A stretch of 16,203 nt of DNA from an uncultured bacterium (GCA_905215635.1 CAJMQX010000003.1:1-16203); one strand, 5' to 3'. Shown: positions 6,825 through 13,891, counted from the stretch's first letter. Notes: generated by a model not told the origin, from the sequence alone. Translations and numbers: made by a program.

Positions 6825-7499
6825 ATGAATGAATTATTACATATCGTATTAAGAACAATTCTTGTCTTAATAATTATTTTCTTTCTTTTCAAACTTCTCG
6901 GTAAAAAACAAGTTTCTCAAATGAATATGTTTGACTATATTACTGGTATTACTATTGGTTCTATTGTAGCAGATATTTCTCTAGATATTGAAAAAAATCT
7001 TCTAGGAGGTCTAATCTCTCTTTTGATATATTGTTTTACTTCTATAGCTATATCTTATATAAGTTTAAAAAGTATTAAGTTAAGAAATTTTTTTGATGGT
7101 ACTGAAACTATTCTTATTTCAAATGGTAAATTAAATAAAGAAAATATGAGAAAGAATAAAATAACAGTAAATATTTTAGAAAGAGAAGCTAGAATCATAG
7201 GCTACTTCCACTTAGAAGAAATAAATAATGCTTATTTAGAAGCTAATGGTAAAATAAGTTTTGAGCCATTTGAAAAAGAAAAACCTGCTACTAAAAAAGA
7301 TATAAATATTAAAACTATTAATCCAGGACTTGTCTATAATATTATTATTGATGGCGAAGTTGTTAAAGAAAACTTTCCTCTAGCTAAAGTAACTGATAAG
7401 TGGTTAAGTCATGAACTAAAAGTTCTTGGTAAGAAACAAGAAGATATCCTTCTTTTAACTATTGATGCTAATAAAAAAGTAAATTATTATCTAAAATAA
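6825..7499 (+). CDS. DUF421 / YetF-like integral membrane protein
   Basis: A 224-aa protein with the architecture of the YetF family (DUF421): a short N-terminus, about three hydrophobic helices in the first 85 residues, the conserved LLGKKQVSQMNMFDYITGITIGSI region between them, then a cytosolic alpha/beta domain with EAR-x-x-GY and YLEANGKISF. The family occurs in spore-forming and other Firmicutes; its molecular role is poorly defined. An ATG at 6813 is in frame, but ATG 6825 has GGTGA 5-6 nt upstream and matches family starts. Only about 26 bp separate the valS terminator from this start and no promoter fits there, so it probably depends on read-through of that terminator or on a promoter inside the 3' end of valS. 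Convergent with the GNAT gene. Confidence 0.85.
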   Translation: MNELLHIVLRTILVLIIIFFLFKLLGKKQVSQMNMFDYITGITIGSIVADISLDIEKNLLGGLISLLIYCFTSIAISYISLKSIKLRNFFDGTETILISNGKLNKENMRKNKITVNILEREARIIGYFHLEEINNAYLEANGKISFEPFEKEKPATKKDINIKTINPGLVYNIIIDGEVVKENFPLAKVTDKWLSHELKVLGKKQEDILLLTIDANKKVNYYLK

Positions 7500-7556
7500 A
7501 AAGACTATAATTAGTTTAGTGACAACTATCATAAAACTAATTAAATAGTCTTTTTT
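7498..7556. terminator. Bidirectional terminator overlapping the end of the acetyltransferase gene
   Basis: AAAAAGACTAT (7498-7508) pairs with ATAGTCTTTTT (7545-7555), and the inner ATTAGTTT (7510-7517) pairs with AAACTAAT (7534-7541). The long stem ends both the DUF421 gene and the converging GNAT gene, whose stop codon (7541-7543) lies inside the stem. Confidence 0.85.
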
Positions 7557-8101
7557 AATTTCTTAGCATTAAAGTCTTTCTTTAAAATATTCATATATAC
7601 ATCATCTACATATTCACCATTAAAGTAAACTGCTTCTTTCCATATTCCAAATATTTTAAATCCACATTTCTCATAAGCTTTAATTGCTCTTTCATTAAAG
7701 CTAAAAGCTTTTAGCATAATGTTATTCAAGTTAAGAAAATTAAATCCATAATCAAGAATTAACATTATAGCCTCACTACCATATCCTTTTGATAGGTATT
7801 CCTTGTCTCCAATAAATACTCCCATTTCTGCTGTTCTATTAATATTTTTAATATTAACTAAACCAATATTACCAAGTAACTTATCATTCTCTTTTTCGAT
7901 AATAGCAAAATTGTATTCACCACTATTACCAGTATCATTTATCCAAGCAAATTCATTAGCCATTGTATGAATTTTAGTATGTTGACCTATATATTTAGAT
8001 GTTTCAAAGTCACTTAACCATTCTACATATTGCATAGCATCTTCAGTACTTATTGGTGATAAATATACTCTATCTCCAACGATTTTTTTAAAGTATTTCA
8101 T
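7541..8101 (-). CDS. GNAT-family N-acetyltransferase (RimJ/RimL type)
   Basis: A 186-aa acetyl-CoA-dependent acetyltransferase. The pyrophosphate-binding motif A is at 104-111 (SKGYGSEA), followed by a helix and beta strand. Motif B is N136-E137-R-A-I-K-A-Y-E-K-C-G-F. The N-terminal KKIVGDRVYLSPISTEDA is typical of the Acetyltransf_3 subgroup that includes ribosomal-protein and antibiotic or polyamine acetyltransferases. The substrate cannot be read from the sequence. ATG 8101 has AAAGGAG 8 nt upstream. It is expressed leftward from a consensus promoter (8247-8274) through a leader containing a terminator, so conditional expression is likely. Attenuation of this sort is common for resistance genes, which makes an antibiotic-related substrate possible but unproven. 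Confidence 0.9.
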   Translation of the reverse strand: MKYFKKIVGDRVYLSPISTEDAMQYVEWLSDFETSKYIGQHTKIHTMANEFAWINDTGNSGEYNFAIIEKENDKLLGNIGLVNIKNINRTAEMGVFIGDKEYLSKGYGSEAIMLILDYGFNFLNLNNIMLKAFSFNERAIKAYEKCGFKIFGIWKEAVYFNGEYVDDVYMNILKKDFNAKKLKKTI

Positions 8102-8135
8102 TTTAATTACTCCTTTCTGGTAATTTTAATTCTAT

Positions 8136-8175
8136 AAAAAAGACACGAAATCACCTTGTATGTGACTCCGTATCT
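8136..8175 (-). terminator. Leader terminator in front of the acetyltransferase gene
   Basis: Read leftward, AGATACGGAGTCAC (8175-8162) pairs along 14 bp with GTGATTTCGTGTCT (8154-8141), including three G-U pairs, around a 7-nt loop. Six T residues follow. It lies between the promoter and the acetyltransferase ribosome-binding site, so transcripts would stop after about 105 nt unless it is disrupted. Confidence 0.75.
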
Positions 8176-8206
8176 TTATTACGTGTAAGCAAATTGCCCT
8201 ATATAG

Positions 8207-8221
8207 CTAGGTAAAAACCAT
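8207..8221 (-). CDS. Possible 4-codon leader peptide (MVFT)
   Basis: ATG GTT TTT ACC TAG lies about 20 nt after the predicted transcript start, with a weak GTGAG 7 nt before it. It sits inside the region that could form the TGTGAG/CTTACA stem, so a ribosome stalled here could alter folding. Such minimal uORFs control some ribosome-targeting-antibiotic resistance genes. The ORF is short enough to occur by chance. Confidence 0.3.
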   Translation of the reverse strand: MVFT

Positions 8222-8246
8222 ATATATACTCACAAAACTTAAGTCA

Positions 8247-8274
8247 ATTATATCATAGGTTCTATATTTGTCAA
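8247..8274 (-). promoter_or_regulatory. Consensus promoter of the acetyltransferase leader
   Basis: Read leftward it is TTGACA (8274-8269), 16-bp spacer, TATAAT (8252-8247), with a TGA extended element. It is the best promoter in the window, and is placed just after the stop of the zincin gene. Confidence 0.88.
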
Positions 8275-8308
8275 CAAAAAATGTAATTTTATATCTATAA
8301 TCTCTTAT

Positions 8309-9709
8309 TTACATACTTCTACTATTATTAACTACAGGTATTCCTACTAATTCACAATGCTTATCTAAATCTACATAAAATCTATTAGTATCTATATTAT
8401 ATTCTTCAGGTACATCAAACATAAATCTATCTACTAAAGTATCAGCTATTTGTTTAGCTTCACCATAAGACATTCCTGGAGTAATATATTTCATATAATA
8501 CATATCAGCAATATAATCATATATTGGATAGTATTCTTCTTGTTCAATTTCTATCTCATCACTATGATAATCTTTATATTGAGTATCTATTAAATTTAAC
8601 ATTGTAACTGCATAATTATTATCTCCATTATGTTCATCTAGCTTCTTAGCATAATAACTTAAACTATGATCAACATAATCTGCTAGTGAATAATTATCTA
8701 AACACTCTACCATGATGCTACAATAGTTACTTTGCAGTTGATATGCAATATCTCTTTCTTCATAATCAAATAGACTTACTGCAAATACTGAATTAAGTGC
8801 TTCATCTACCGTTACCAATGATAATGCATTTCCTGAATTAGTAACTTTAAGCATTTTATCTCCTACCTTAATATTACCACAAGTAAGTGCATGTCCCATT
8901 TCATGGAATATAATTTGATATTCCCATGTTCCTTTTTCATATTTATAATTTTCTAAAGTATAAATCTTATTTTCATTTCTTACATAGCATGCACAAGAAT
9001 CAACATTAAGTGTCTTCATCATTAATTCATCTTTTGAACATTCTACTACTTCTAATCCTTTTAAATTTTCATATAAAACTCTTTTATCTACATCAGGATA
9101 TTTCTCACATAAACTATCTATAAATTCTGTCATTAATATCTTGTATTGTCCACTAATCTTAGTATTATTATCCAAAGCATTAAGTAACATTTCCTTACTA
9201 GCAGTTTTATAATCTAGATAATCATCTAGGTATTCCATATCAAATATATATACATCATCATCAAAAGCTGAATCTAATTTTGTATCTACTACTAATTCTT
9301 CTTGAGAATCTTCTACTAAAAAAGAAACATGTTTTTGAATAGAATTTTCAACATATTCAGAATCACCCATATTCTTAGCATATTCTGCTACTATTTTATC
9401 ATACTTAGCATCATTAATAGCAGTTGTTATTACTGTAGCTGAAAGTACTACTGCAGTTGTACCAAGAATAACTTTAGGAACAACTTTAAGTCGTTTACTT
9501 TTTCTTCCAGTTTTCTCATCAGTAATCATCATTGTACTAGGCTTTCGACAAAAAATGTTGATAAAAGCCATATACTCATCCATACTTACATATGAATATA
9601 CTCCATCACTATCGATTTTCAAAAAAAAATATTTATTATCTTTGTCTACTAATAGTTGATACGTATTTTCCTTATAACTAAATTTTGCTATTTTTCTATA
9701 CTCAATCAT
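8309..9709 (-). CDS. Membrane-anchored zinc metallopeptidase-like protein (HEMGH zincin)
   Basis: A 466-aa protein with no recognised full-length family. Residues 1-75 form a small basic domain with beta-strand character (FSYKENTYQLLVDKDNKYFFLKI). One transmembrane helix follows (about 76-97); by the positive-inside rule the N-terminus is cytosolic and the rest exposed outside. The exported part has H269-E-M-G-H273, the HExxH zinc and catalytic motif, and E303 in TVDEALNS as a plausible third zinc ligand, as in gluzincin-like folds. The remainder is acidic and Tyr-rich with no known domain. ATG 9709 lies downstream of AAAGGTGG and of a good promoter (9725-9752). It is divergent from a WXG100-type operon, sharing a control region of about 115 bp, so a role in processing surface or type VII-exported proteins is conceivable; this is inference from context. 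Confidence 0.72.
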   Translation of the reverse strand: MIEYRKIAKFSYKENTYQLLVDKDNKYFFLKIDSDGVYSYVSMDEYMAFINIFCRKPSTMMITDEKTGRKSKRLKVVPKVILGTTAVVLSATVITTAINDAKYDKIVAEYAKNMGDSEYVENSIQKHVSFLVEDSQEELVVDTKLDSAFDDDVYIFDMEYLDDYLDYKTASKEMLLNALDNNTKISGQYKILMTEFIDSLCEKYPDVDKRVLYENLKGLEVVECSKDELMMKTLNVDSCACYVRNENKIYTLENYKYEKGTWEYQIIFHEMGHALTCGNIKVGDKMLKVTNSGNALSLVTVDEALNSVFAVSLFDYEERDIAYQLQSNYCSIMVECLDNYSLADYVDHSLSYYAKKLDEHNGDNNYAVTMLNLIDTQYKDYHSDEIEIEQEEYYPIYDYIADMYYMKYITPGMSYGEAKQIADTLVDRFMFDVPEEYNIDTNRFYVDLDKHCELVGIPVVNNSRSM

Positions 9710-9724
9710 CCTATCACCACCTTT

Positions 9725-9752
9725 ATCATATCACAGTTTTCATTTTAGTCAA
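9725..9752 (-). promoter_or_regulatory. Promoter of the zincin gene
   Basis: Read leftward it is TTGACT (9752-9747), 16-bp spacer, TATGAT (9730-9725), with extended TGTGA. The predicted start (about 9718) falls within the Shine-Dalgarno stretch, leaving a leader of about 9 nt before ATG 9709. Confidence 0.65.
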
Positions 9753-9768
9753 ACTTTATTCGTTGCAA

Positions 9769-9797
9769 TTGATACAAAATATAAAATAATGTATACT
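9769..9797 (+). promoter_or_regulatory. Promoter of the WXG100-type operon
   Basis: TTGATA (9769-9774), 17-bp spacer, TATACT (9792-9797). The predicted start near 9804 is just before AAAGGTGGG (9811-9819), the ribosome-binding site of the first gene. It diverges from the zincin promoter with only 16 bp between the two -35 boxes. Confidence 0.7.
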
Positions 9798-9826
9798 TAA
9801 CTTATAATAAAAAGGTGGGAAACAAT

Positions 9827-10159
9827 ATGTTAGGATACTATTATCAACAATTAGCTAAATGTAAAGCTCTACTAGGAACTATTGCTAGTACTACTAGTAC
9901 GTTATCTAGTTTAGAAGGAACATACCAAAGTACTGCATTATCAGTAGCACAAAGCTATAATATTGATGGTGATGAAACAAAAACTCATAAAAGAGTTATT
10001 GATGCCGCAAATTCGGTTAATAAAGTAAAAAATCACCTAAATAACGTGACCGTACCTAAAGTAAATGCCAGAATAGCTCAGTTAAATGCCTTAATTGCTG
10101 AAGAATTAAGAAAGTTAGCTACAGCTGCTGCTGCGGCCAAAAGAGGTGGTAAAAAGTGA
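9827..10159 (+). CDS. Small helical protein, first gene of a WXG100-type operon (possibly DUF5082/YwqH-like)
   Basis: A 110-aa protein without a signal peptide or membrane segment. It is predicted as a helical hairpin: helix 1 about 1-37 (YYYQQLAKCKALLGTIASTTSTLSS type), a break around YNIDGDE, then a long second helix with an Ala-rich, basic end (AAAAAKRGGKK). Size, position before a WXG100 gene and N-terminal pattern resemble the YwqH-like (DUF5082) partners found in LXG/type VII operons, but identity is too weak to assert. ATG 9827 is preferred over GTG 9815 because the latter lies inside AAAGGTGGG (9811-9819), which is correctly spaced for 9827. Its TGA overlaps the next start (GTGA), giving translational coupling. 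Confidence 0.72.
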   Translation: MLGYYYQQLAKCKALLGTIASTTSTLSSLEGTYQSTALSVAQSYNIDGDETKTHKRVIDAANSVNKVKNHLNNVTVPKVNARIAQLNALIAEELRKLATAAAAAKRGGKK

Positions 10160-10464
10160 ATTTTACATATGCTGATAGTAAAAATATTACTGACATAGGT
10201 AATGAAATAATTGATATAGCAAATGAATATAACATAGAAATAACTAATTTGTTTAAAAAATTAACAACCATTCCTACAGATGATAGGTCATGGCGCGGAA
10301 CTAAAGCTGACAAATATGTTCAAATCGTAGCTTTAGATAAACAACAATACCTAGATTTCTATGATTCATTAAAAGAATTTGCTAATAAATTAATAGCTAC
10401 TGCTAGTAGCGTTGATACCTGTGTAAGACAAAGTCAAGCAGAGGAGGATTACAATAACCTATGA
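10156..10464 (+). CDS. WXG100-family protein (Esx-like, type VII secretion substrate or partner)
   Basis: A 102-aa all-helical protein with W46-R-G48 in the central turn (DDRSWRGTKADKYV), flanked by two amphipathic helices, the hallmark of the WXG100 fold. There is no Sec signal. Such proteins form four-helix hetero- or homodimers and are exported by the EssC/YukB ATPase system. No EssC, EsaA/B or EssB gene is in the window. No clear YxxxD/E tail is seen at its C-terminus (EEDYNNL). It starts with GTG overlapping the previous stop, preceded by AGAGGTGGT (10142-10150) 5 nt upstream; no nearby ATG is better. It overlaps the third gene by ATGA. Confidence 0.82.
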   Translation: MNFTYADSKNITDIGNEIIDIANEYNIEITNLFKKLTTIPTDDRSWRGTKADKYVQIVALDKQQYLDFYDSLKEFANKLIATASSVDTCVRQSQAEEDYNNL

Positions 10465-10760
10465 CAAAAGTAACATATCCCGAATTAGGATTATTAAAAA
10501 GTCAAGAAAAAAATAGTACTCTTGCTGAGAATAAAATAAAATCACTATCAACAGTAACTTTTGACATCCCTGATGAAATTTCAGATAGCGTCCTAGAAGG
10601 ATTTTCTGGAATAGTAGCAGAATTTAAAAGTGATCTTAAAGGAATAAAAGAAAACTATCAAAAAACTGATAATAACTATAAAAAATTAAATAGTAAAATA
10701 AATGAAGATTTCAGTTCCTTTGAAGAAATTACCATTTCTGAAAGAACCCCAATAGTATAA
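10461..10760 (+). CDS. Small helical protein, third gene of the WXG100-type operon
   Basis: A 99-aa protein I do not recognise. It is Lys/Ser/Asp/Glu-rich with a long amphipathic helix in its second half (VLEGFSGIVAEFKSDLKGIKENYQ). It contains YQKTD, which fits the YxxxD export signal of type VII substrates, although here it is about 30 residues from the C-terminus and could be chance. The DUF5344/YwqI family is one candidate by operon position. Start ATG 10461 overlaps the previous stop (ATGA). GAGGAGG (10441-10447) lies 13 nt upstream, longer than usual, so coupling probably helps initiation. The operon ends here at a terminator without any LXG or toxin-like gene. Confidence 0.7.
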   Translation: MTKVTYPELGLLKSQEKNSTLAENKIKSLSTVTFDIPDEISDSVLEGFSGIVAEFKSDLKGIKENYQKTDNNYKKLNSKINEDFSSFEEITISERTPIV

Positions 10761-10770
10761 TTAATAATTA

Positions 10771-10811
10771 AAAAAAGTTATAATACAAACCATTATATTA
10801 TAACTTTTTTT
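10771..10811. terminator. Bidirectional terminator between the WXG100-type operon and the U32 gene
   Basis: AAAAAAGTTATAAT (10771-10784) pairs perfectly with ATTATAACTTTTTT (10797-10810) around a 12-nt loop. T and A tracts on both sides suit both converging transcripts. Confidence 0.85.
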
Positions 10812-12950
10812 CTATCTATCAAAATTAAATCTCAAAGAATTTACTCCCATATCATACAGTCTATCACTATAACATTCTCTCTTCTTATAATTATATATAT
10901 ACATTAAATTATCTCTATTAACTATCTTATATCTATTACCAAACATATCTCTAAGATAAATATTATCATTCTTATAAAATTTATTCAAACTAAACTTAGA
11001 AATCATTACTTCTTCATACCCTGATACAATTACTTCAGTAGAAGGATAACTTCTATATCTTTTAAGATAATTATCAATTAATTCCTTTATTTGTAGTTCC
11101 GTAAGTTCATAGGATAATGTAACCATCTTAGCCCCTAGTGAATGTAAGAAAGCTACAGTATAAGAATTAACAACATTTAAAGAAAAATCTGTATATAAAT
11201 TCTTTCCATGATAGAAAGCTCCAATATCTCCAACTAATGCTAAATTCAAATGATCAGGATACTTATCTATAACCCTAGGAAGTTTTAATATACTCTTATC
11301 ACTTTCTTGATAACAATATATAATATCATAATCCTTATCTAACTTATCTATATCTTCCTTCTTATTAACTAAACAACTAACTAATCTTTCTCTCTTAAAT
11401 GAAGGAACATCTATATAATACTTCTCCTTAATAAATTCCGTATCATATAATCTTTTCTCACTAAGTTTATCTAGTACCATTCTTCTAAGTTCATTAACTT
11501 CTCCAATTGGAATAAATACATTATTATCTATCTCAATATCTAAATCTTTAAATTCATATATTGTATTTCCTAACTTATTAAGTTTAATTCTAATATCTTC
11601 TTCCTTAGTATGATTTTTTTTAGCTTCTTCCAAAACATTACCCTCTAGATAAACTTCATTAACGCCATCACTAACTATAAGTTTCATTTTCTCATTAATT
11701 CTACCTATAAATTTTCCTGAAATATCTACCTTACGTAAATTAGCATTAACCATTCTTTCAATATCATCATTAATTTTCTTATCTAGTGTAATAACTACCT
11801 TATCACCTGGATACACCTTATCTAATACCTTAATACTAATAGTATCCCCCTCATTAGCTTCCTTAACAAGTTTGCCATTTATATAAAACTCATTAACCTT
11901 AATTCCTACATCATTCTTTCCAATTACCCTAAGGCCACTACCAATAACCAAATTATCTTTAAGTTTAATTCTAGCCATTCCCTTATTATAATCAATTACT
12001 CTTCCTATATCTACTCCCATATGATTAGGTCTATATCCATTAATAATATCATCATTATCTGTATTTCCTAAAAATCCTTTAGTGTACTCTCTATTAAAAA
12101 TCTTCTTCAATTTCTTAAGTTTATCTAAATCTATATAAACTCTACCTGTATCATAATAAGAATCAATTGCTTCTCTATATATCTTAACTACCATATAGAC
12201 ATATTCTAATGATTTCATTCTACCTTCTATTTTTAAACTACTAACACCAATATCTATTAGTTTTCCTATATTATCTAAACTATTTAAATCTTTAGTACTA
12301 AGAGGATACTCCAAGGTATTTAATTTTTTTCCATTTTCATTAACAATATCATATTTAAGTCTACAACTACCAGCACAAGTACCTCTATTACCACTTCTAC
12401 CACCAATTAAACTACTCATAAGACATTGTCCAGAATAACTAATACATAAAGCCCCATGAACAAATACTTCTAATTCTACATTACTGTTATCTTTAATCTC
12501 TTTAATTTTATCAATACTAGTTTCTCTAGCTAGAACAACTCTTTTCATACCAAGTTTTTCCATTAATTTAACCCCATCTAAATTATGGATATGCATCTGA
12601 GTAGAAGCATGAATTTCTAATTTAGGAAATGTCTTTCTAACTAAATCAAACATTCCTAAATCTTGAATAATAATAGCATCTACATTACTTTTATGTATAA
12701 ATTCTATATAATCAAGAAAGTCGTCTACTTCATTATCATATATAAGTGTATTAACTGTAACATATACCCTAACTCCATATAAGTGGCAATATTTAACTGC
12801 AGATACTATTTCTTCACGAGAAAAATTCTTAGAAAAAGCTCTAGCACCAAAATGGTCTCCTCCTAAGTATACTGCATCACATCCTGCCATTACTGCTGCT
12901 TTTAAGCATTCTATATTACCAGCAGGAGCAAGTAGTTCTATTTTTTTCAT
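10812..12950 (-). CDS. U32 peptidase-family protein with C-terminal DUF3656-like region (RlhA/TrhP-type RNA hydroxylase-like)
   Basis: A 712-aa protein. The N-terminal TIM-barrel-like half starts with KKIELLAPAGNIECLKAAV-type sequence and carries the U32 signature region with four cysteines C169-x6-C176-x15-C192-x3-C196 (GALCISYSGQC, then RGTCAGSCR), expected to hold an Fe-S cluster. The segment KIEGRMKSLEYVYMVVKIYREAID follows. The C-terminal half is the longer collagenase-like extension. Characterised relatives (RlhA on 23S rRNA, TrhP on tRNA) hydroxylate RNA using prephenate rather than cleave protein; which RNA is modified here cannot be told. ATG 12950 is chosen over 12968 because GGAAGTGA stands upstream and the family begins at KKIELLAPAG. 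Promoter at 12973-13001. It lies between a terminator and the amidase gene, with no operon partner. Confidence 0.9.
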   Translation of the reverse strand: MKKIELLAPAGNIECLKAAVMAGCDAVYLGGDHFGARAFSKNFSREEIVSAVKYCHLYGVRVYVTVNTLIYDNEVDDFLDYIEFIHKSNVDAIIIQDLGMFDLVRKTFPKLEIHASTQMHIHNLDGVKLMEKLGMKRVVLARETSIDKIKEIKDNSNVELEVFVHGALCISYSGQCLMSSLIGGRSGNRGTCAGSCRLKYDIVNENGKKLNTLEYPLSTKDLNSLDNIGKLIDIGVSSLKIEGRMKSLEYVYMVVKIYREAIDSYYDTGRVYIDLDKLKKLKKIFNREYTKGFLGNTDNDDIINGYRPNHMGVDIGRVIDYNKGMARIKLKDNLVIGSGLRVIGKNDVGIKVNEFYINGKLVKEANEGDTISIKVLDKVYPGDKVVITLDKKINDDIERMVNANLRKVDISGKFIGRINEKMKLIVSDGVNEVYLEGNVLEEAKKNHTKEEDIRIKLNKLGNTIYEFKDLDIEIDNNVFIPIGEVNELRRMVLDKLSEKRLYDTEFIKEKYYIDVPSFKRERLVSCLVNKKEDIDKLDKDYDIIYCYQESDKSILKLPRVIDKYPDHLNLALVGDIGAFYHGKNLYTDFSLNVVNSYTVAFLHSLGAKMVTLSYELTELQIKELIDNYLKRYRSYPSTEVIVSGYEEVMISKFSLNKFYKNDNIYLRDMFGNRYKIVNRDNLMYIYNYKKRECYSDRLYDMGVNSLRFNFDR

Positions 12951-12972
12951 AATATCACTTCCAAACATCTAA

Positions 12973-13001
12973 ATTTTATCATAAAAATATCTCTCTATCA
13001 A
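12973..13001 (-). promoter_or_regulatory. Promoter of the U32 gene
   Basis: Read leftward it is TTGATA (13001-12996), 17-bp spacer, TAAAAT (12978-12973) with an extended TGA. The inverted repeat ATCAACA/TGTTGAT (12997-13014) covers the -35. Confidence 0.6.
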
Positions 13002-13014
13002 CAATTATGTTGAT
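12997..13014. repeat. Inverted repeat over the U32 promoter -35
   Basis: ATCAACA (12997-13003), 4-bp spacer, TGTTGAT (13008-13014). It has no T run directly after it, so it is not a typical terminator. Its overlap with the -35 makes it a possible operator. Confidence 0.4.
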
Positions 13015-13018
13015 AAAT

Positions 13019-13079
13019 AAAAAAGACTATTTATAAACTGTCTACTTTTGAAGTTAAGTTTATTTATTTTAGTCTTTTT
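13019..13079. terminator. Terminator overlapping the end of the amidase gene
   Basis: AAAAAGACT (13020-13028) pairs with AGTCTTTTT (13071-13079). Inner stems are ATAAACT (13033-13039)/AGTTTAT (13057-13063) and ACTT/AAGT (13044-13054). For the leftward amidase the T run follows at 13024-13019. The amidase stop codon (13069-13071) lies in the stem. Confidence 0.7.
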
Positions 13080-13734
13080 CTTTAAAATATTTAACAATAC
13101 TATAAGTTAGATTAGAAATTAATTTATCCTGATATTCTTCATGAGTTAATCTATATCTATCATCAGGATTTGATAAAAATCCTACTTCTATTAATACTCC
13201 CGGAGTAGTAATATTCTTATACATATAATAAGTATTATTCTCTTTAGGATCTTTAACATTAGAAGTCTTTTCTCTCATATAACCAGTAATCTTATTAGCT
13301 ATTTCTTTATTTTCTTTATTCTTATTAGTATAAAATACTTGTAATCCTTTCCACTTAGTATTAGATATATAATTTAAATGAATAGATATATACATATCAG
13401 GCTTAGTCTTATTAATTAAATATGCTCTACTAATTAAATCACTACGTTTACGATGTTTCTTAGATACTGATAAATCTTTATCTGTTTCTCTAGTTAAGTA
13501 TACCTTAGCTCCTTTATTAGTTAATTCTTGATATAGTTTTTTACATAGTACTAAGTTAATATCTTTTTCATAAATATTCTTATAAGTAGTTCCACTATCA
13601 ATACCACCATGTCCAGGATCTAGATAAATTACTTTCCCTAATAAATCATAATTATTAATATCAGCATAAACATTTGATATAGATAGTATAGTTATAAATA
13701 AATATAATATAATTATTATCTTCTCTTTTTTCAT
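13069..13734 (-). CDS. N-acetylmuramoyl-L-alanine amidase (Amidase_3, CwlD/AmiC-like)
   Basis: A 221-aa exported or membrane-anchored zinc amidase that cuts the MurNAc-L-Ala bond in peptidoglycan. Residues 1-24 are a signal peptide or anchor (KKEK, hydrophobic core, then NVYA). The catalytic domain has the zinc ligands H42 (LDPGHGG), E56 (YEKDIN) and H119 (SIHLN), plus the catalytic glutamate E183 (LIEVGFLSNPDD). There is no separate wall-binding domain. CwlD belongs to this group in spore formers, but no sporulation gene is near, so a vegetative wall-turnover role is as likely. No Shine-Dalgarno precedes ATG 13734: the upstream sequence is TATACTTTAGT directly before the ATG, which could be a -10 giving a leaderless transcript. 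It shares its upstream region of about 245 bp with the divergent surface-protein operon. Confidence 0.92.
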   Translation of the reverse strand: MKKEKIIIILYLFITILSISNVYADINNYDLLGKVIYLDPGHGGIDSGTTYKNIYEKDINLVLCKKLYQELTNKGAKVYLTRETDKDLSVSKKHRKRSDLISRAYLINKTKPDMYISIHLNYISNTKWKGLQVFYTNKNKENKEIANKITGYMREKTSNVKDPKENNTYYMYKNITTPGVLIEVGFLSNPDDRYRLTHEEYQDKLISNLTYSIVKYFKEKD

Positions 13735-13891
13735 ACTAAAGTATATGTAATATTTTCTTATTTATAATAATTTTTATAAGAAAGAAAAGTAACGCTATAA
13801 ATATTTCATAACCCTTGAAAACATTGAATTTATATCATCATTTACAGAAAAAAATAATCTTGATTTCTTGTCAAAAAAATTTTAATTATTA

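Larger units (their letters stand above)
8136..8240 (-). ncRNA. Short leader RNA / transcription attenuator of the acetyltransferase gene
   Basis: From the predicted start (about 8240) to the T run the RNA is about 105 nt. TGTGAG (8234-8229) can pair with CTTACA (8189-8184). Alternatively ACACG (8186-8182) can pair with CGTGT (8147-8143) of the terminator 3' arm and break the terminator. These pairings are mutually exclusive, as in attenuators. It matches no riboswitch class I could recognise by eye. It could equally be an independent small RNA. Confidence 0.5.

Noticed and set aside
8176..8240. Purine-, preQ1- or other known-class riboswitch in the acetyltransferase leader
   Set aside because: ATATGG, TTTTTACC and CTAGCTA recall pieces of purine and preQ1 aptamers, but the required three-way junction or pseudoknot partners are missing. 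Kept only as an unassigned attenuator.
10119..10313. Leftward frame across the junction of the first two WXG100-type genes
   Set aside because: Two overlapping well-initiated genes occupy the other strand and no promoter or ribosome-binding site supports it.
9827..10760. LXG toxin-immunity locus
   Set aside because: All three proteins are about 100 aa and none has a toxin-like C-terminal domain. The operon terminates right after the third.
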